From the NCBI RefSeq assembly GCF_002860865.1, contig NZ_PKIE01000007.1, positions 1-64,000 of the forward strand: 64,000 bases of DNA, read 5' to 3'. The DNA is from Streptococcus mitis (lineage in GTDB: Bacteria; Bacillota; Bacilli; Lactobacillales; Streptococcaceae). Positions 18,432 through 26,230 of this stretch are shown piece after piece (positions within the stretch are counted from its first letter, which is position 1; every line of letters starts with the position of its first letter). A program made the position numbers and the translations under genes. The notes under the pieces were generated by a model, which was not told the DNA's origin, ran no database searches, and was given only the letters and a program-made list of their open reading frames with translations.

Positions 18432-18455
18432 AGCACGGTAAAACGTGCTTTTTTT
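18432..18455 (+). terminator. Rightward terminator just inside attL
   Basis: AGCACG (18432-18437) pairs with CGTGCT (18444-18449) and runs into seven Ts. No rightward gene precedes it in the integrated state. In the excised circle it would lie directly downstream of the integrase gene and end that transcript. The rest of 18456-18698 shows no gene that I can support. Confidence 0.65.
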
Positions 18456-18698
18456 ATTACCTGGTAATATTATAGCATATTCTCACCAAATTTATATACT
18501 CTCAAAAATTTTAAAAAAAAACGTAAACCTGACTCTCGCAAAAGAGAGATAAACACTAAGATGGAGAACGAAATCCCCCTCACACCTCTATTTTATCAAA
18601 CCCAATCAGAAAAACACTACTTCATAAAATCCAATAAATTCGATTATAATAGCTTTCGGTCTGCTAATTATTTCACTAGCGCTCATATATCCCCAGCG

Positions 18699-19034
18699 CT
18701 ACATTCCAGGTATCCAATCTTTTATTTCTTTCAAAATTTTATAAGCCTGTTTCATTTTAGAGTTGTCCTCCAAATATTCAATACCTTTAGTTGTAATTCT
18801 AACAAGAGACAAATTCTCAATATAAACATCTCCAGACATGTCCCCAGTTACACAAGCGCCTGTCAAAAATCCGTCATCAAACAGATTACGATAGACATCC
18901 ATTAAGTATAGGTGGGGAATTTCCAGGACGGAAGAGTTTATTTCATTTTCATCGGCTGGCTCTCCATGCTTCATTTTCTGAAAATAATAATTAAGGATTT
19001 TATACACAACTACCCAATAATCATTTTTTGCCAT
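18699..19034 (-). CDS. YjcQ-like phage-associated protein
   Basis: 111 residues. The sequence resembles the YjcQ family, small winged-helix-like proteins common in prophages (YKILNYYFQKMKHGE near the start, VRITTKGIEYLEDNSKMKQAYKILKE near the end). No enzymatic motif is visible. It is the leftmost gene of the satellite, at the end of the leftward module. The role is unknown. A DNA-binding or adaptor role is suggested only by the fold resemblance. Confidence 0.65.
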   Translation of the reverse strand: MAKNDYWVVVYKILNYYFQKMKHGEPADENEINSSVLEIPHLYLMDVYRNLFDDGFLTGACVTGDMSGDVYIENLSLVRITTKGIEYLEDNSKMKQAYKILKEIKDWIPGM

Positions 19035-19287
19035 TACTACAATCTCCTTTTTTAAAAATATAATCCTTTGCGCTCCACTTTATTATAGCTCTTTTGCTAT
19101 CTTCCTACAATAAATCAAGTTTTATCTATTTCTCCTCTACAGTATATATACTGCCATTCAAAACTAATCATTTTTCTGATGAATCGACCAGTTTTTACCC
19201 CCTTTTTGTCTGAAGTGCTCCGACTTGGAAAAAGTTCCCTTCACCGGTACCCTACTGGGCAGAAAGATTTTTTAAAAGGTGGGGGAG

Positions 19288-19698
19288 TCAATATCCTTTC
19301 AATTCCACAAATCTTTTAGCGATTACCTTCCTACGGCTATTTATATAACGAGTAGTTTTATTTAGTTTCTCTGCCACGTCTTCCCAAGTCGCACCAGCTT
19401 CTAAATATCTCATTTTAAAAATTACTAGATCACTTTCAATTAAGTTTTCCATCAAGGTATCTACAACTAGTTTGAAACCTTCTAAATATCTTAGCGTTTG
19501 GTCTTCTTCAATTCTAATGATTGTCGCTTCAGTAGGACTAGATACTGTCTTGCCTTTCCCACCAGTATAATCTTCAGTGCTATGTTTCTTATTATGTATC
19601 AGTTCCTGTCTTCTCAAATAAATTCTATTAGCAAGCGTTCTATATCGTCCTAACTCAATATCTATCCCGTCCAGGTCTCTGTTACTCAACTCGTACAT
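19288..19698 (-). CDS. ArpU/DUF1492-type phage transcriptional regulator
   Basis: 136 residues from ATG 19698, chosen because GGAGG lies 9 nt upstream. An upstream TTG (19743) has no ribosome binding site. The C-terminal third is a sigma-70 region-4-like helix-turn-helix (VIFKMRYLEAGATWEDVAEKLNKTTRYINSRR, read in two parts), typical of late-gene activators of streptococcal phages. In a satellite it may respond to, or mimic, the helper's late control. Two palindromes lie in its upstream region. Confidence 0.72.
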   Translation of the reverse strand: MYELSNRDLDGIDIELGRYRTLANRIYLRRQELIHNKKHSTEDYTGGKGKTVSSPTEATIIRIEEDQTLRYLEGFKLVVDTLMENLIESDLVIFKMRYLEAGATWEDVAEKLNKTTRYINSRRKVIAKRFVELKGY

Positions 19699-19740
19699 AG
19701 GCAAGTACCTCCACTTAAATTTAAAAATTTTTTTATCTTT

Positions 19741-19775
19741 CAATTTGTCAAATTGTAAATTCTGTCAAACTGACA
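19741..19775. promoter_or_regulatory. Paired palindromes upstream of the late-type regulator
   Basis: CAATTTG-T-CAAATTG (19741-19755) is a perfect palindrome and TGTCA-AAC-TGACA (19763-19775) a second one, 7 nt apart, 43-77 nt before the regulator start codon. TGTCAAA/TTTGACA half-sites also recur to about 19855. They look like operator sites for a dimeric regulator. The remaining sequence to 20011 contains no gene that I can support. Confidence 0.45.
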
Positions 19776-20011
19776 AAAAGCGCTAAAAGCCTTCCAACAC
19801 TCCACTTACCAGGTATCATTGTTTTAAGTTTGACAACTCTTCAGTATGACAAGTTCAAGGGAAATTTCTTCAATTTATCCCCTCAGTTTCTCATATCTTA
19901 CATTCTGTGAAACTCACTCCATTCTGTAAACCCCTGATATACCTTGCTTTCAAGCTATTACTTCTTTTCAGTTTATGCTTACTTTGTTATGTGAAACTTA
20001 GTAAAGCATAA

Positions 20012-20064
20012 AAGTAGGACTAGCGATATTTCTTTTGTTTGAGCCATATATCACTAGCCTTACT
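20012..20064 (-). terminator. Terminator after the capsid-type module
   Basis: A long imperfect stem (about 18 bp; AGTAGGACTAGCGATAT at 20013-20029 against ATATATCACTAGCCTTACT at 20046-20064) is followed on the minus strand by CTTTTATG. It lies just beyond the stop codon of the 20076 gene. Confidence 0.6.
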
Positions 20065-20075
20065 TAATTTGTTCC

Positions 20076-20624
20076 CTATTTTTCTAAATACACTTTGATG
20101 TCCCGATATTCCTTAGAAAAATTCATCCATCCGCTAGAATCAGGGGTTAAGAATGGTAGGACAGTAAGTGGACTTACTTCTGTTCGATACGGCGATAGAG
20201 AATGTCTCTGACTTATTTCTCTGACTACACCTGTATGGATTTCTTCTACATCCTTCTTCAGTTCTTGAATTTCATCATATGCGTCCAGAATTCGTCTAAG
20301 TTTCTTTCGGTATTGTTTATAGATCTTCTTAGTTTCCATCCGTTGCTTAGTCTCTTTAAAAATGTATTCAAAGATGACTGCATTAGCTTCTGAAAAATCA
20401 CTATCAAATTTTTCCTGAAGGCCATTAATAGCTTTTTCCATATTTTCCAGCTGCTCTAAAGATTCTAAGTTATTTGACAAAAAAGAATCTATGTTCTCAA
20501 ATGAAACTGCTTGATTGCCTAACAGGCTTTTCCTTTTTTTGCTTAACTGTTCTCGTGCTGAATTAATCTTACTTTTTTTATTATCTAAATCATCCAGTGT
20601 ATCAAATACTTGATTAATATCCAT
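20076..20624 (-). CDS. Coiled-coil protein of the capsid module, possible scaffold
   Basis: 182 residues, highly charged and helical to about residue 145 with heptad-like runs (LESLEQLENMEKAINGLQEKF; ILDAYDEIQELKKDVEEIH, each within a longer helix), then a short globular tail. It starts 9 nt after the capsid gene, on the same strand, so it is in the same transcription unit. The helical layout and position beside a capsid gene suggest a scaffolding or capsid-size-determining protein, but no family is recognised. Confidence 0.55.
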   Translation of the reverse strand: MDINQVFDTLDDLDNKKSKINSAREQLSKKRKSLLGNQAVSFENIDSFLSNNLESLEQLENMEKAINGLQEKFDSDFSEANAVIFEYIFKETKQRMETKKIYKQYRKKLRRILDAYDEIQELKKDVEEIHTGVVREISQRHSLSPYRTEVSPLTVLPFLTPDSSGWMNFSKEYRDIKVYLEK

Positions 20625-20633
20625 TTCTTCCTC

Positions 20634-21494
20634 CTAGTTCCATTGAATAGAGTAACCACAATCTTCTTCAACTTTTTTTACATCAAATCGGGTATGTAAA
20701 ATCAACCGTTTCCCAAAATAGTCATTCGCATTCACCCAACTAAGTGTATCTTTCTTTCGATCAAACAAAGTAACAAAGTTTTCTAGATCTCCGATAAAGC
20801 CTTTTTTGTCACCTTTATTCCCTAATGTTGTATCATCTACAATTAAAAAGTTATCTACAAAGAATGTTTCACTTGTCCCTGTCTCTTTATCAACTTTAAG
20901 AAGATAATTTCCTGAAGTGTCTTTCATTTTTTCTAAGACACTAAATAGTGATTGACTAACAACCATAGATACATTGCGCTCTGGATTGATTAAAGAAACA
21001 ATAGATTTCAAGTCGTCCATACTTGTAGCAGTCTGCACTTTCGCAGTTTGGAGAATTTTCCCAATCTCTCTATTTCGTGTTCTACGTTTTAATTTAATAA
21101 TCTTCTTACCAAGAAAATCCGTTAAATTATATTGACCATCGTCTAATTGTTCCTGTGAAAAATCAAGTTTTCCACTGAATAATTTAACTAAGTAATCAAC
21201 GCTGATAGTTTTCTTTTTATCTGCTTCTGTTCTCTCAACCGAATTTTCGCTAACTTCTTGTAATGAATCAGATTCAAAGTCAGTTACTTCATACTTCCCA
21301 CCACGGGTACGAGTCTCAATAACATTTACCAGATCAACCAGTTCTTTACGTTGATGTTCATTTTCGTAACTATCAAGGATTGGTTTTTCAATGAGTACAT
21401 GATTATTTTCTACGTTCATCCCTCTAGTGTTATAACCTGTACTTCGGATATAAGCTTCTAGATTTTCTTTTTGTTTAACTAAGTTAGTTGTCAT
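20634..21494 (-). CDS. HK97-fold major capsid protein of the satellite
   Basis: 286 residues. After a polar N-terminal region of about 95 residues the protein shows the pattern of phage capsid proteins of the HK97 type: a helical spine region (MDDLKSIVSLIN, MVVSQSLFSVLEKMKDTSGNYLL), a strand-rich loop (FFVDNFLIVDDTTLG) and the late GFIGDLENFVTLFDRKKDTLSWV segment. It could build a satellite-sized procapsid or co-assemble with helper capsid protein. No protease or portal gene accompanies it. Confidence 0.7.
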   Translation of the reverse strand: MTTNLVKQKENLEAYIRSTGYNTRGMNVENNHVLIEKPILDSYENEHQRKELVDLVNVIETRTRGGKYEVTDFESDSLQEVSENSVERTEADKKKTISVDYLVKLFSGKLDFSQEQLDDGQYNLTDFLGKKIIKLKRRTRNREIGKILQTAKVQTATSMDDLKSIVSLINPERNVSMVVSQSLFSVLEKMKDTSGNYLLKVDKETGTSETFFVDNFLIVDDTTLGNKGDKKGFIGDLENFVTLFDRKKDTLSWVNANDYFGKRLILHTRFDVKKVEEDCGYSIQWN

Positions 21495-21519
21495 TTTTTT
21501 GCTCCTTTATCTTACAAGA

Positions 21520-21879
21520 TTATTTACCTAGATTTTTTATTCTTTGTTCAAATTTTTCTTTTACTTTTTCCTCGACTGGTTTTATATGAGGAATTGCCTT
21601 GCTACGTCCCCCATTTCTTAATACATGTCCATGTTCTAATAAATGAGTTAATCTATATGTTGGATCTGCATTATAGATTACAAAAGAACCTTTAGAATTT
21701 TTCTTAAAGCGCCAATTTTTCGCATATTTCCCATATCTTTTAGGACTTGTTTGTTTCAATTCATTCACTGCTTCATTTGTAACCTCTTCAGCAATTAAAT
21801 CTATCTGTTCTTCAACTTCTTCAGAATAAGCTTCCAAAGTTTTAGCAATTTCATTTGCTAGATCACTCGTTAGACTCAT
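21520..21879 (-). CDS. HK97 gp10-like head-tail connector protein
   Basis: 119 residues resembling HK97 gp10/minor capsid family proteins: an N-terminal helix (EVEEQIDLIAEEVTNEAVNELK), the central KYAKNWRFKKN segment, YRLTHLLEHGHVLRNGG and a C-terminal HIKPVEEKVKEKFEQRI helix. These proteins sit at the head-tail joint or help neck completion. It is 25 nt upstream of the capsid gene. Its presence without portal or tail genes implies that it works on helper-derived tails. Confidence 0.75.
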   Translation of the reverse strand: MSLTSDLANEIAKTLEAYSEEVEEQIDLIAEEVTNEAVNELKQTSPKRYGKYAKNWRFKKNSKGSFVIYNADPTYRLTHLLEHGHVLRNGGRSKAIPHIKPVEEKVKEKFEQRIKNLGK

Positions 21880-21927
21880 TTTACCCTCCTTTATCTTTTT
21901 ATTGCTCCTCGTTGTTTATAATTTTTT

Positions 21928-22158
21928 CTAAAATTCTTTGCTCTTAGTTTTTCTTTTATGACTCTCCGAGCCTTTAGAATCATTTTTTCTAGATTTTGGT
22001 TTGTCTTGTTTGTTAGCATATTTCTCTAGTATTTCTTGTTTCCGTTGTTCTAAGCTATCACCTTCTTTTTTACACTGAGAAAAGATTTTCTGTCTTTTAT
22101 CTGGATCCATAGAAAACTTATTGGCTACCACATACCCTAAAGAAGTATCTCCTGCCAT
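21928..22158 (-). CDS. Small basic hypothetical protein before the head genes
   Basis: 76 residues from ATG 22158. The start is supported by AAGGGGGTG 6 nt upstream. An upstream start at 22182 lies in the terminator region. The protein begins MAGDTSLGYVVANKF and ends in a Lys/Arg/Ser-rich tail, suggesting an unstructured nucleic-acid-binding end. No known family. It is the first gene of the capsid module, directly after a strong terminator. Confidence 0.6.
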   Translation of the reverse strand: MAGDTSLGYVVANKFSMDPDKRQKIFSQCKKEGDSLEQRKQEILEKYANKQDKPKSRKNDSKGSESHKRKTKSKEF

Positions 22159-22188
22159 AATACTCACCCCCTTTCTATGCAAACAAAA

Positions 22189-22229
22189 AGGGACATACCA
22201 CTAGCATTATATGCTTACGGTATGTCCCT
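22189..22229 (-). terminator. Terminator between replication and capsid modules
   Basis: AGGGACATACC (22189-22199) pairs perfectly with GGTATGTCCCT (22219-22229) and the minus strand ends CTTTTTGTTTG. It closes the early leftward transcript, so the capsid module needs readthrough or its own promoter. Confidence 0.85.
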
Positions 22230-22247
22230 GAGTTGTTCTCAATAGAC

Positions 22248-22409
22248 TTATTTTTTAGTTTCTTTTTTGACTAGATGAGTAAATTTCCCATCTGAATAGA
22301 ATAAAGTAATTTCTCCAAAACTTGGAACTTTTTCTATCTCTATTATACCACATTTTTCGTAGACAACAAAGCCTTTTTCTGTTGCAAATCGCATTTTATC
22401 ATCATTCAT
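22248..22409 (-). CDS. Small DUF3954-like phage protein
   Basis: 53 residues beginning MNDDKMRFATEKG and containing VPSFGEITLFYSDGKFTHLV. The pattern resembles small phage proteins annotated DUF3954 or XtrA-like, of unknown function. The ATG overlaps the stop codon of the upstream DnaC-like gene (ATGA), and GGGGAG lies upstream, so translation is coupled. Confidence 0.65.
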   Translation of the reverse strand: MNDDKMRFATEKGFVVYEKCGIIEIEKVPSFGEITLFYSDGKFTHLVKKETKK

Positions 22410-23251
22410 TGATATTCTCCCCTCACTGTGTTTATAGTATATCTCTTATCTTTGATCGTGAAAGCCTTGAAAGTGTTCCCTTCTAAACCTTTCAAAATTC
22501 TACTTGAATTTCTAGCATTGTATACCGTCCGCAGTTCACTACTATCTAGGTTCGTGTTGAAAATCGTAGTTTCTCGATTATTGATAATATCAAACAAGAA
22601 ATCCTGTTCCCAATCGCTCTTAGGGGTTACCGTCCCATTTTTTGCCCCCAGGTCATCAATGATTAGAAAATCAACATCAACAAGCTTTTTAACCGCCTCA
22701 TACTCTGTTAGGTTTGCATTTCTGCCATAAGCCCAGCCTTCTTTTATCTGCTTGATAATCTCGGTTAGGCTGACAAACAAGACACTCTTAGGCTCGTTCT
22801 TCTCTCTGAAGCTCTCATTGATTTCTTTGGCCAGGGCAAGAGATAAATGACTTTTTCCTATTCCTGTGCTACCGCTGATTAAAGTATTTCCTGTCATACC
22901 TGCAAGGTACTTCTGGGCTTGCCCCTTTACAAACTCTAACATCTGACGCTCCTCTGTCGTCTTAACAAAGAAATTATCAAATGTCGCTCCTTTCAACTCG
23001 TTAGGAATCGTACTATCACGCATTAAGACATCATAAGTTTTAAAGTAAGCTTGCCTGTCCTCGAACTGCTGCAATAGGTCTTTCTCTTTCTGTTTAATCT
23101 CTCCCTTCACGCACTCCGGACAAAATGCTTGTACTTTTCTTTCTGAACCCCCTAACACTGGTACAGAAATTTCCCAATAATTTACCTGGTGAATATCGCA
23201 AACTTTATCCGATATTTTTCTATTATTAAATTCTTTAAATTGTTCCTTCAT
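22406..23251 (-). CDS. DnaC/DnaI-like helicase loader of the satellite
   Basis: 281 residues. An N-terminal putative zinc site (C/H residues in CDIHQ and FCPEC) precedes an AAA+ ATPase with Walker A GSTGIGKS (about residue 126) and Walker B FLIIDDLG (about residue 197). Family members load the replicative helicase at a phage origin. It follows the replisome organizer gene by 11 nt. The pair is the usual phage replication-initiation set. Confidence 0.88.
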   Translation of the reverse strand: MKEQFKEFNNRKISDKVCDIHQVNYWEISVPVLGGSERKVQAFCPECVKGEIKQKEKDLLQQFEDRQAYFKTYDVLMRDSTIPNELKGATFDNFFVKTTEERQMLEFVKGQAQKYLAGMTGNTLISGSTGIGKSHLSLALAKEINESFREKNEPKSVLFVSLTEIIKQIKEGWAYGRNANLTEYEAVKKLVDVDFLIIDDLGAKNGTVTPKSDWEQDFLFDIINNRETTIFNTNLDSSELRTVYNARNSSRILKGLEGNTFKAFTIKDKRYTINTVRGEYQ

Positions 23252-23262
23252 CTGTGCAACTC

Positions 23263-24123
23263 CTAAAATGGTAGATCTGGGAAGTTATCTTCGGACTTCC
23301 CTTTTATAGTTTTAGGCTTTTGATTCAAATAACCATCAAACTTAGAACCGAAAAGTGTTTCTGGTCTTAGATATTTAGAAAATTCAGGACTGTCCTTCCA
23401 TTCTGCCGTTTTAATATCTATCACCTGTTTAAAATCTTCAAGTGTATAGCCTTCTTTGAATCGTGCTATTATCGGCTTCAAGTTTTTGTCCAAATATTTA
23501 TAATTTTTCCCAACTGTATGATTCAGATAAGCTAAAGGTATTCTGATTAAATATTTTTCAGGACGTCCTTTAGTTACCTCATCAATCATACTCGGAGTTA
23601 ACCAATTTGGGAAAGTAAAGTCAGGTTTACCTGACAATATATATTCTTTATATAACTCTTTATCTGACTCTTTCTCTATCTCTATCTCTGTTGGACATGA
23701 GTTGGAAACAGTCCTTCTATTTTGGACATTCTCCAATTTTGGTAAATCTTGACTATTTTTTCTTTGGTCTCGCTTGTATTTTGCCCAGTTTGTTTCACTC
23801 TCAACCATAGCTTTTGCTTGCGATAATGTAGCGTGTCCATCATCGTCTATCTGAATCAGTCCGCATTTTGTAAAATATGCAACCGTCATATTGATATCAT
23901 CTTCAGAAACATCTAGTTTTAAAGCTAATTCCTGTACCAAACTATCAAAATAGCCTTCATAGTACAAAATACAATCATCTTCTAAACTTTCCAACATAAG
24001 ACGGATATAAATCACTGTCATAGTGTAGCCACCAGGCATATTTTTCAGTCGTTTAATAAAAAGATTATCAAAAAACTTCTTATCAACTTTTAACCAAAAA
24101 TATATTTTAGTCTTTGCCATCAT
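23263..24123 (-). CDS. Phage replisome organizer (replication initiator)
   Basis: 286 residues. The N-terminal winged-helix domain (KIYFWLKVDKKFFDNLFIKRLK...GGYTMTVIYIRLMLES, in two blocks) matches the replisome organizer family, which binds the origin. The C-terminal half is the variable helicase-loading part. ATG 24120 may be the true start (MAKTKIYF). It overlaps the end of the upstream helix-turn-helix gene by 17 nt. It probably starts satellite DNA replication with the DnaC-like protein. Confidence 0.85.
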   Translation of the reverse strand: MMAKTKIYFWLKVDKKFFDNLFIKRLKNMPGGYTMTVIYIRLMLESLEDDCILYYEGYFDSLVQELALKLDVSEDDINMTVAYFTKCGLIQIDDDGHATLSQAKAMVESETNWAKYKRDQRKNSQDLPKLENVQNRRTVSNSCPTEIEIEKESDKELYKEYILSGKPDFTFPNWLTPSMIDEVTKGRPEKYLIRIPLAYLNHTVGKNYKYLDKNLKPIIARFKEGYTLEDFKQVIDIKTAEWKDSPEFSKYLRPETLFGSKFDGYLNQKPKTIKGKSEDNFPDLPF

Positions 24124-24379
24124 CTACCCCCAAAAACTTTAAAACGTCTGAGACTTTATAATACGCTTTTCTAGTATCTTCAATAGGCGGTATATACTGT
24201 GGCAGTCCCGCACCTTCCCATTTTGTTAAGGTTTTATCTCCTATGCCCAGTTCTTCCTTTAGTTCCACCTTGCTAATCAAATCTAATCTTTTTTGAGGTG
24301 CTTTCTCATGGCTTTTTAAATATCGTTCCACTGCTTCCAAAATCTTAGACTTTAAATCTTCAATCATTTTTTCAAACAT
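24107..24379 (-). CDS. Helix-turn-helix protein, excisionase-like
   Basis: 90 residues from ATG 24379, chosen because GGGGGT lies just upstream. An N-terminal helix precedes a MerR/excisionase-type helix-turn-helix (LISKVELKEELGIGDKTLTKWEGAG, residues about 34-58) and the APPIEDTRKAYYKVSDVLKFL-like wing seen as IPPIEDTRKAYYKVSD. Such proteins bend DNA for excision or regulate replication. It lies immediately upstream of, and overlapping, the initiator gene. Confidence 0.65.
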   Translation of the reverse strand: MFEKMIEDLKSKILEAVERYLKSHEKAPQKRLDLISKVELKEELGIGDKTLTKWEGAGLPQYIPPIEDTRKAYYKVSDVLKFLGVDDGKD

Positions 24380-24456
24380 CTTAGTACCCCCATGGCTTAA
24401 CCGCTGCAAGCTGAATATATCGCCCATAATCAGGGCTTAAATCCTCGCTAGTCGTT

Positions 24457-24591
24457 TCAATCGTCTGTGTACTTTCTCGCTCGATTTGAGCGCTTTTTTT
24501 TGCGGTCTCGGTGGTTTAGATAGATTAGTAAACCAATAGCTACCACAATAAAGATAAGCGCCTGTATGTTGGTTAAATCTAACTCATTCAT
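24457..24591 (-). CDS. Single-pass small membrane protein, 44 residues
   Basis: The protein begins MNELDLTNIQ, has one hydrophobic helix (ALIFIVVAIGLLIYL) and a very basic tail (RDRKKKRSNRARK). AAGGGG lies 7 nt before the ATG, and the start overlaps the end of the upstream 69-residue gene. The arrangement, with the basic tail inside, is typical of small phage membrane proteins. Function unknown. Confidence 0.6.
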   Translation of the reverse strand: MNELDLTNIQALIFIVVAIGLLIYLNHRDRKKKRSNRARKYTDD

Positions 24592-24793
24592 GTTTTATCC
24601 CCTTTCTATAGTCATTAGCCTGTTGAGTATGTTCTGAAATGAGTTGGTTCATAGCTTGGATTACTGTATTTAGTAAAGCTGATGATTGTTTACTGTCTTC
24701 CATACTAGCCATTTCTAAGACTAGTAGAGTATCAGTTAACTGACAACAAAGCCCCTCATAATCTACTAGAACATCATTTGTATTTACTGTCAT
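24584..24793 (-). CDS. Small acidic hypothetical phage protein, 69 residues
   Basis: The protein begins MTVNTNDVLVDYEG and is mostly helical (LLNTVIQAMNQLISEH). No motif is recognised. It sits in the leftward early module and overlaps the start of the 44-residue membrane protein gene, suggesting coupled translation. Confidence 0.55.
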   Translation of the reverse strand: MTVNTNDVLVDYEGLCCQLTDTLLVLEMASMEDSKQSSALLNTVIQAMNQLISEHTQQANDYRKGIKHE

Positions 24794-24959
24794 ATTGTTT
24801 TCCTGTGCCTTTTTTTGCCTGTTTCCTATACACGATTAGTACCACTCCAAACGCTGGGCAGTTGCCCCAAGTTGGCGAACGCTTGTAGCGGTGTTTCGTG
24901 AGTAATTACCCATCTTTCAGCTAAACAAGGCCTTAGAATCACCCTGTCAGCGCTTGATT

Positions 24960-24988
24960 TCAAAACCTTTTCTAATTGCTTGCCTGCT
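24960..24988. repeat. 29-bp repeat, copy 1
   Basis: TCAAAACCTTTTCTAATTGC plus TTGCCTGCT is identical to 29125-29153, just upstream of the integrase gene. The 322-nt stretch between the genes at 24793 and 25116 holds this repeat, a short GGGCAGTTGCCCC hairpin and a small RNA unit, but no credible gene. Confidence 0.8.
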
Positions 24989-25009
24989 CTTCGGTTTTTC
25001 TTTAGGTAT

Positions 25010-25117
25010 TTGATAGAATAGATATTTTTTGCTATAATCAAAGCATAGAAAAAATTTCTATATCCTTAATCTTGTCGCTTGCTCGCCTCGTCTAAAATTT
25101 GAGCAAGTGATTTTTTT
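25010..25117 (+). ncRNA. Predicted small RNA, opposite to the replication genes
   Basis: A rightward promoter has -35 TTGATA (25010-25015), 17 nt, then TGC-extended -10 TATAAT (25033-25038). Transcription should start near 25045. The RNA would be about 73 nt: hairpin ATAGAAA/TTTCTAT (25045-25061), a linker, then a terminator stem TCGCTTGCTC/GAGCAAGTGA (25075-25084, 25101-25110) followed by seven Ts. There is no open frame. Its 3' end touches the 3' end of the leftward 25116 gene. The role is unknown; a counter-transcript or regulator of satellite replication is possible. Confidence 0.6.
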
Positions 25118-25376
25118 ATTTTCTTTTTGCATGATTACTACCTGACTTTGGTTTATAAAGCAAGTCTTTACTTTCGATAAGATCTAGAATCCAACTGATT
25201 CCCTGTTCTACTGTTTCAAGAAATGCGCCCAGGTCTTCACTGTCCAAGTTCTCGTAGTTCATACAAAGATATTCGGCTAGTTGTCTGTCTTTCTCAACTA
25301 GCTTTTTAAAATCCTTGGGATACTTAGGAATTTCTAACCCCTTGGCATTTGTAACTGTCTTAAAATCATTTTCCAT
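25116..25376 (-). CDS. Small hypothetical phage protein, 86 residues
   Basis: Acidic and helical (QLAEYLCMNYENLDSEDLG), ending in a basic tail (NHAKRK). RBS GGAG lies before ATG 25376. It starts 11 nt after the Rha-like gene stop, in the same leftward unit. No family is recognised. Confidence 0.6.
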   Translation of the reverse strand: MENDFKTVTNAKGLEIPKYPKDFKKLVEKDRQLAEYLCMNYENLDSEDLGAFLETVEQGISWILDLIESKDLLYKPKSGSNHAKRK

Positions 25377-25387
25377 TTTCTATACTC

Positions 25388-25990
25388 CTATACTTTAAAA
25401 ATTAGTTCTTTAATTTCTGAATACCCCCTATTCAAGCTAATCATAGCTATTGCCATATCTTCCAAACGTTGGTAGTTTGTCAATTCTACACTTGTCAAGC
25501 CATCAATACCGTTCTTACTTTCTCGCTCATTCATGAGTTGCGCTTTATTCTTCCCTGTCGCTCCCTTTAGTAGTAAGTTTGTAAGTGTACTATAGGCATG
25601 CTTAGGTGCTTTCTCCCATGTTTGAATAGCTTCAGTTAAGCTTTTACGCTTTGGTTTTTCTAGTTCCCGTTGAAGATAGCGTTTAGAAAGTTCATCACGC
25701 ATTTCAAAGAAGGCTTTAACTAGGTTAGTTTTGAAGTTGGCCACTTGCTCAGTATTTTTTAAGAATGTAACTAACAAGGTCGCTTGTTGCTCATTCAAAA
25801 TATAATCCTTAGTATTCTGGCCGCTTTCCATAGCTTGGATTTTAAATCCAACCTTTCCGAACCGTTCAAACCTTACTTGATGTTTGCGGATTGTCTTGGT
25901 TATTGTATGATGTTGCAATCCAGTGCATTCTGCTACGATACTGCTCAGTGTATACGGCTCTTTTCTGCCGTCCATGTAAACCAGTTCCAT
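25388..25990 (-). CDS. Rha-family phage regulatory protein
   Basis: 200 residues from ATG 25990 (AAAGGAG upstream). The N-terminal domain has the Rha pattern: LVYMDGRKEPYTLSS, then VAECTGLQHHTITKTIRKH, then YILNEQQATLLVTFLKNTEQVANFK (in two parts) and LVKAFFEMRDEL. Rha-type proteins act as regulators or antirepressors of phage growth. The C-terminal half differs from known antirepressor ends. It lies in the leftward early operon after the Cro-like gene. Confidence 0.82.
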   Translation of the reverse strand: MELVYMDGRKEPYTLSSIVAECTGLQHHTITKTIRKHQVRFERFGKVGFKIQAMESGQNTKDYILNEQQATLLVTFLKNTEQVANFKTNLVKAFFEMRDELSKRYLQRELEKPKRKSLTEAIQTWEKAPKHAYSTLTNLLLKGATGKNKAQLMNERESKNGIDGLTSVELTNYQRLEDMAIAMISLNRGYSEIKELIFKV

Positions 25991-26230
25991 TGGTTCGCTC
26001 CTTTCTTCTTGTTGCTCGTGCTTGCCACCTAAAACAGTACCAAGGTAAATCATTGAGGTAGGGAAAAATTAGGAGAGAATGAACCCCTACAAACCCTTGA
26101 TACTGCCATAGGTAGCAAGCAAAATAATCTAGTAAATAATTAACTAATTCCGTTTATCAATCTCCAGTGGTAAAGCACCACATGAGAAATCTGTAAATGT
26201 AGAGTAGTATTGCGATTGGTTCGCTCCTTT

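Noticed and set aside
24826-25041. 71-codon leftward open frame
   Set aside because: It begins at a TTG with no ribosome binding site, inside the small RNA promoter, and runs through a repeat. It reads as noncoding DNA.
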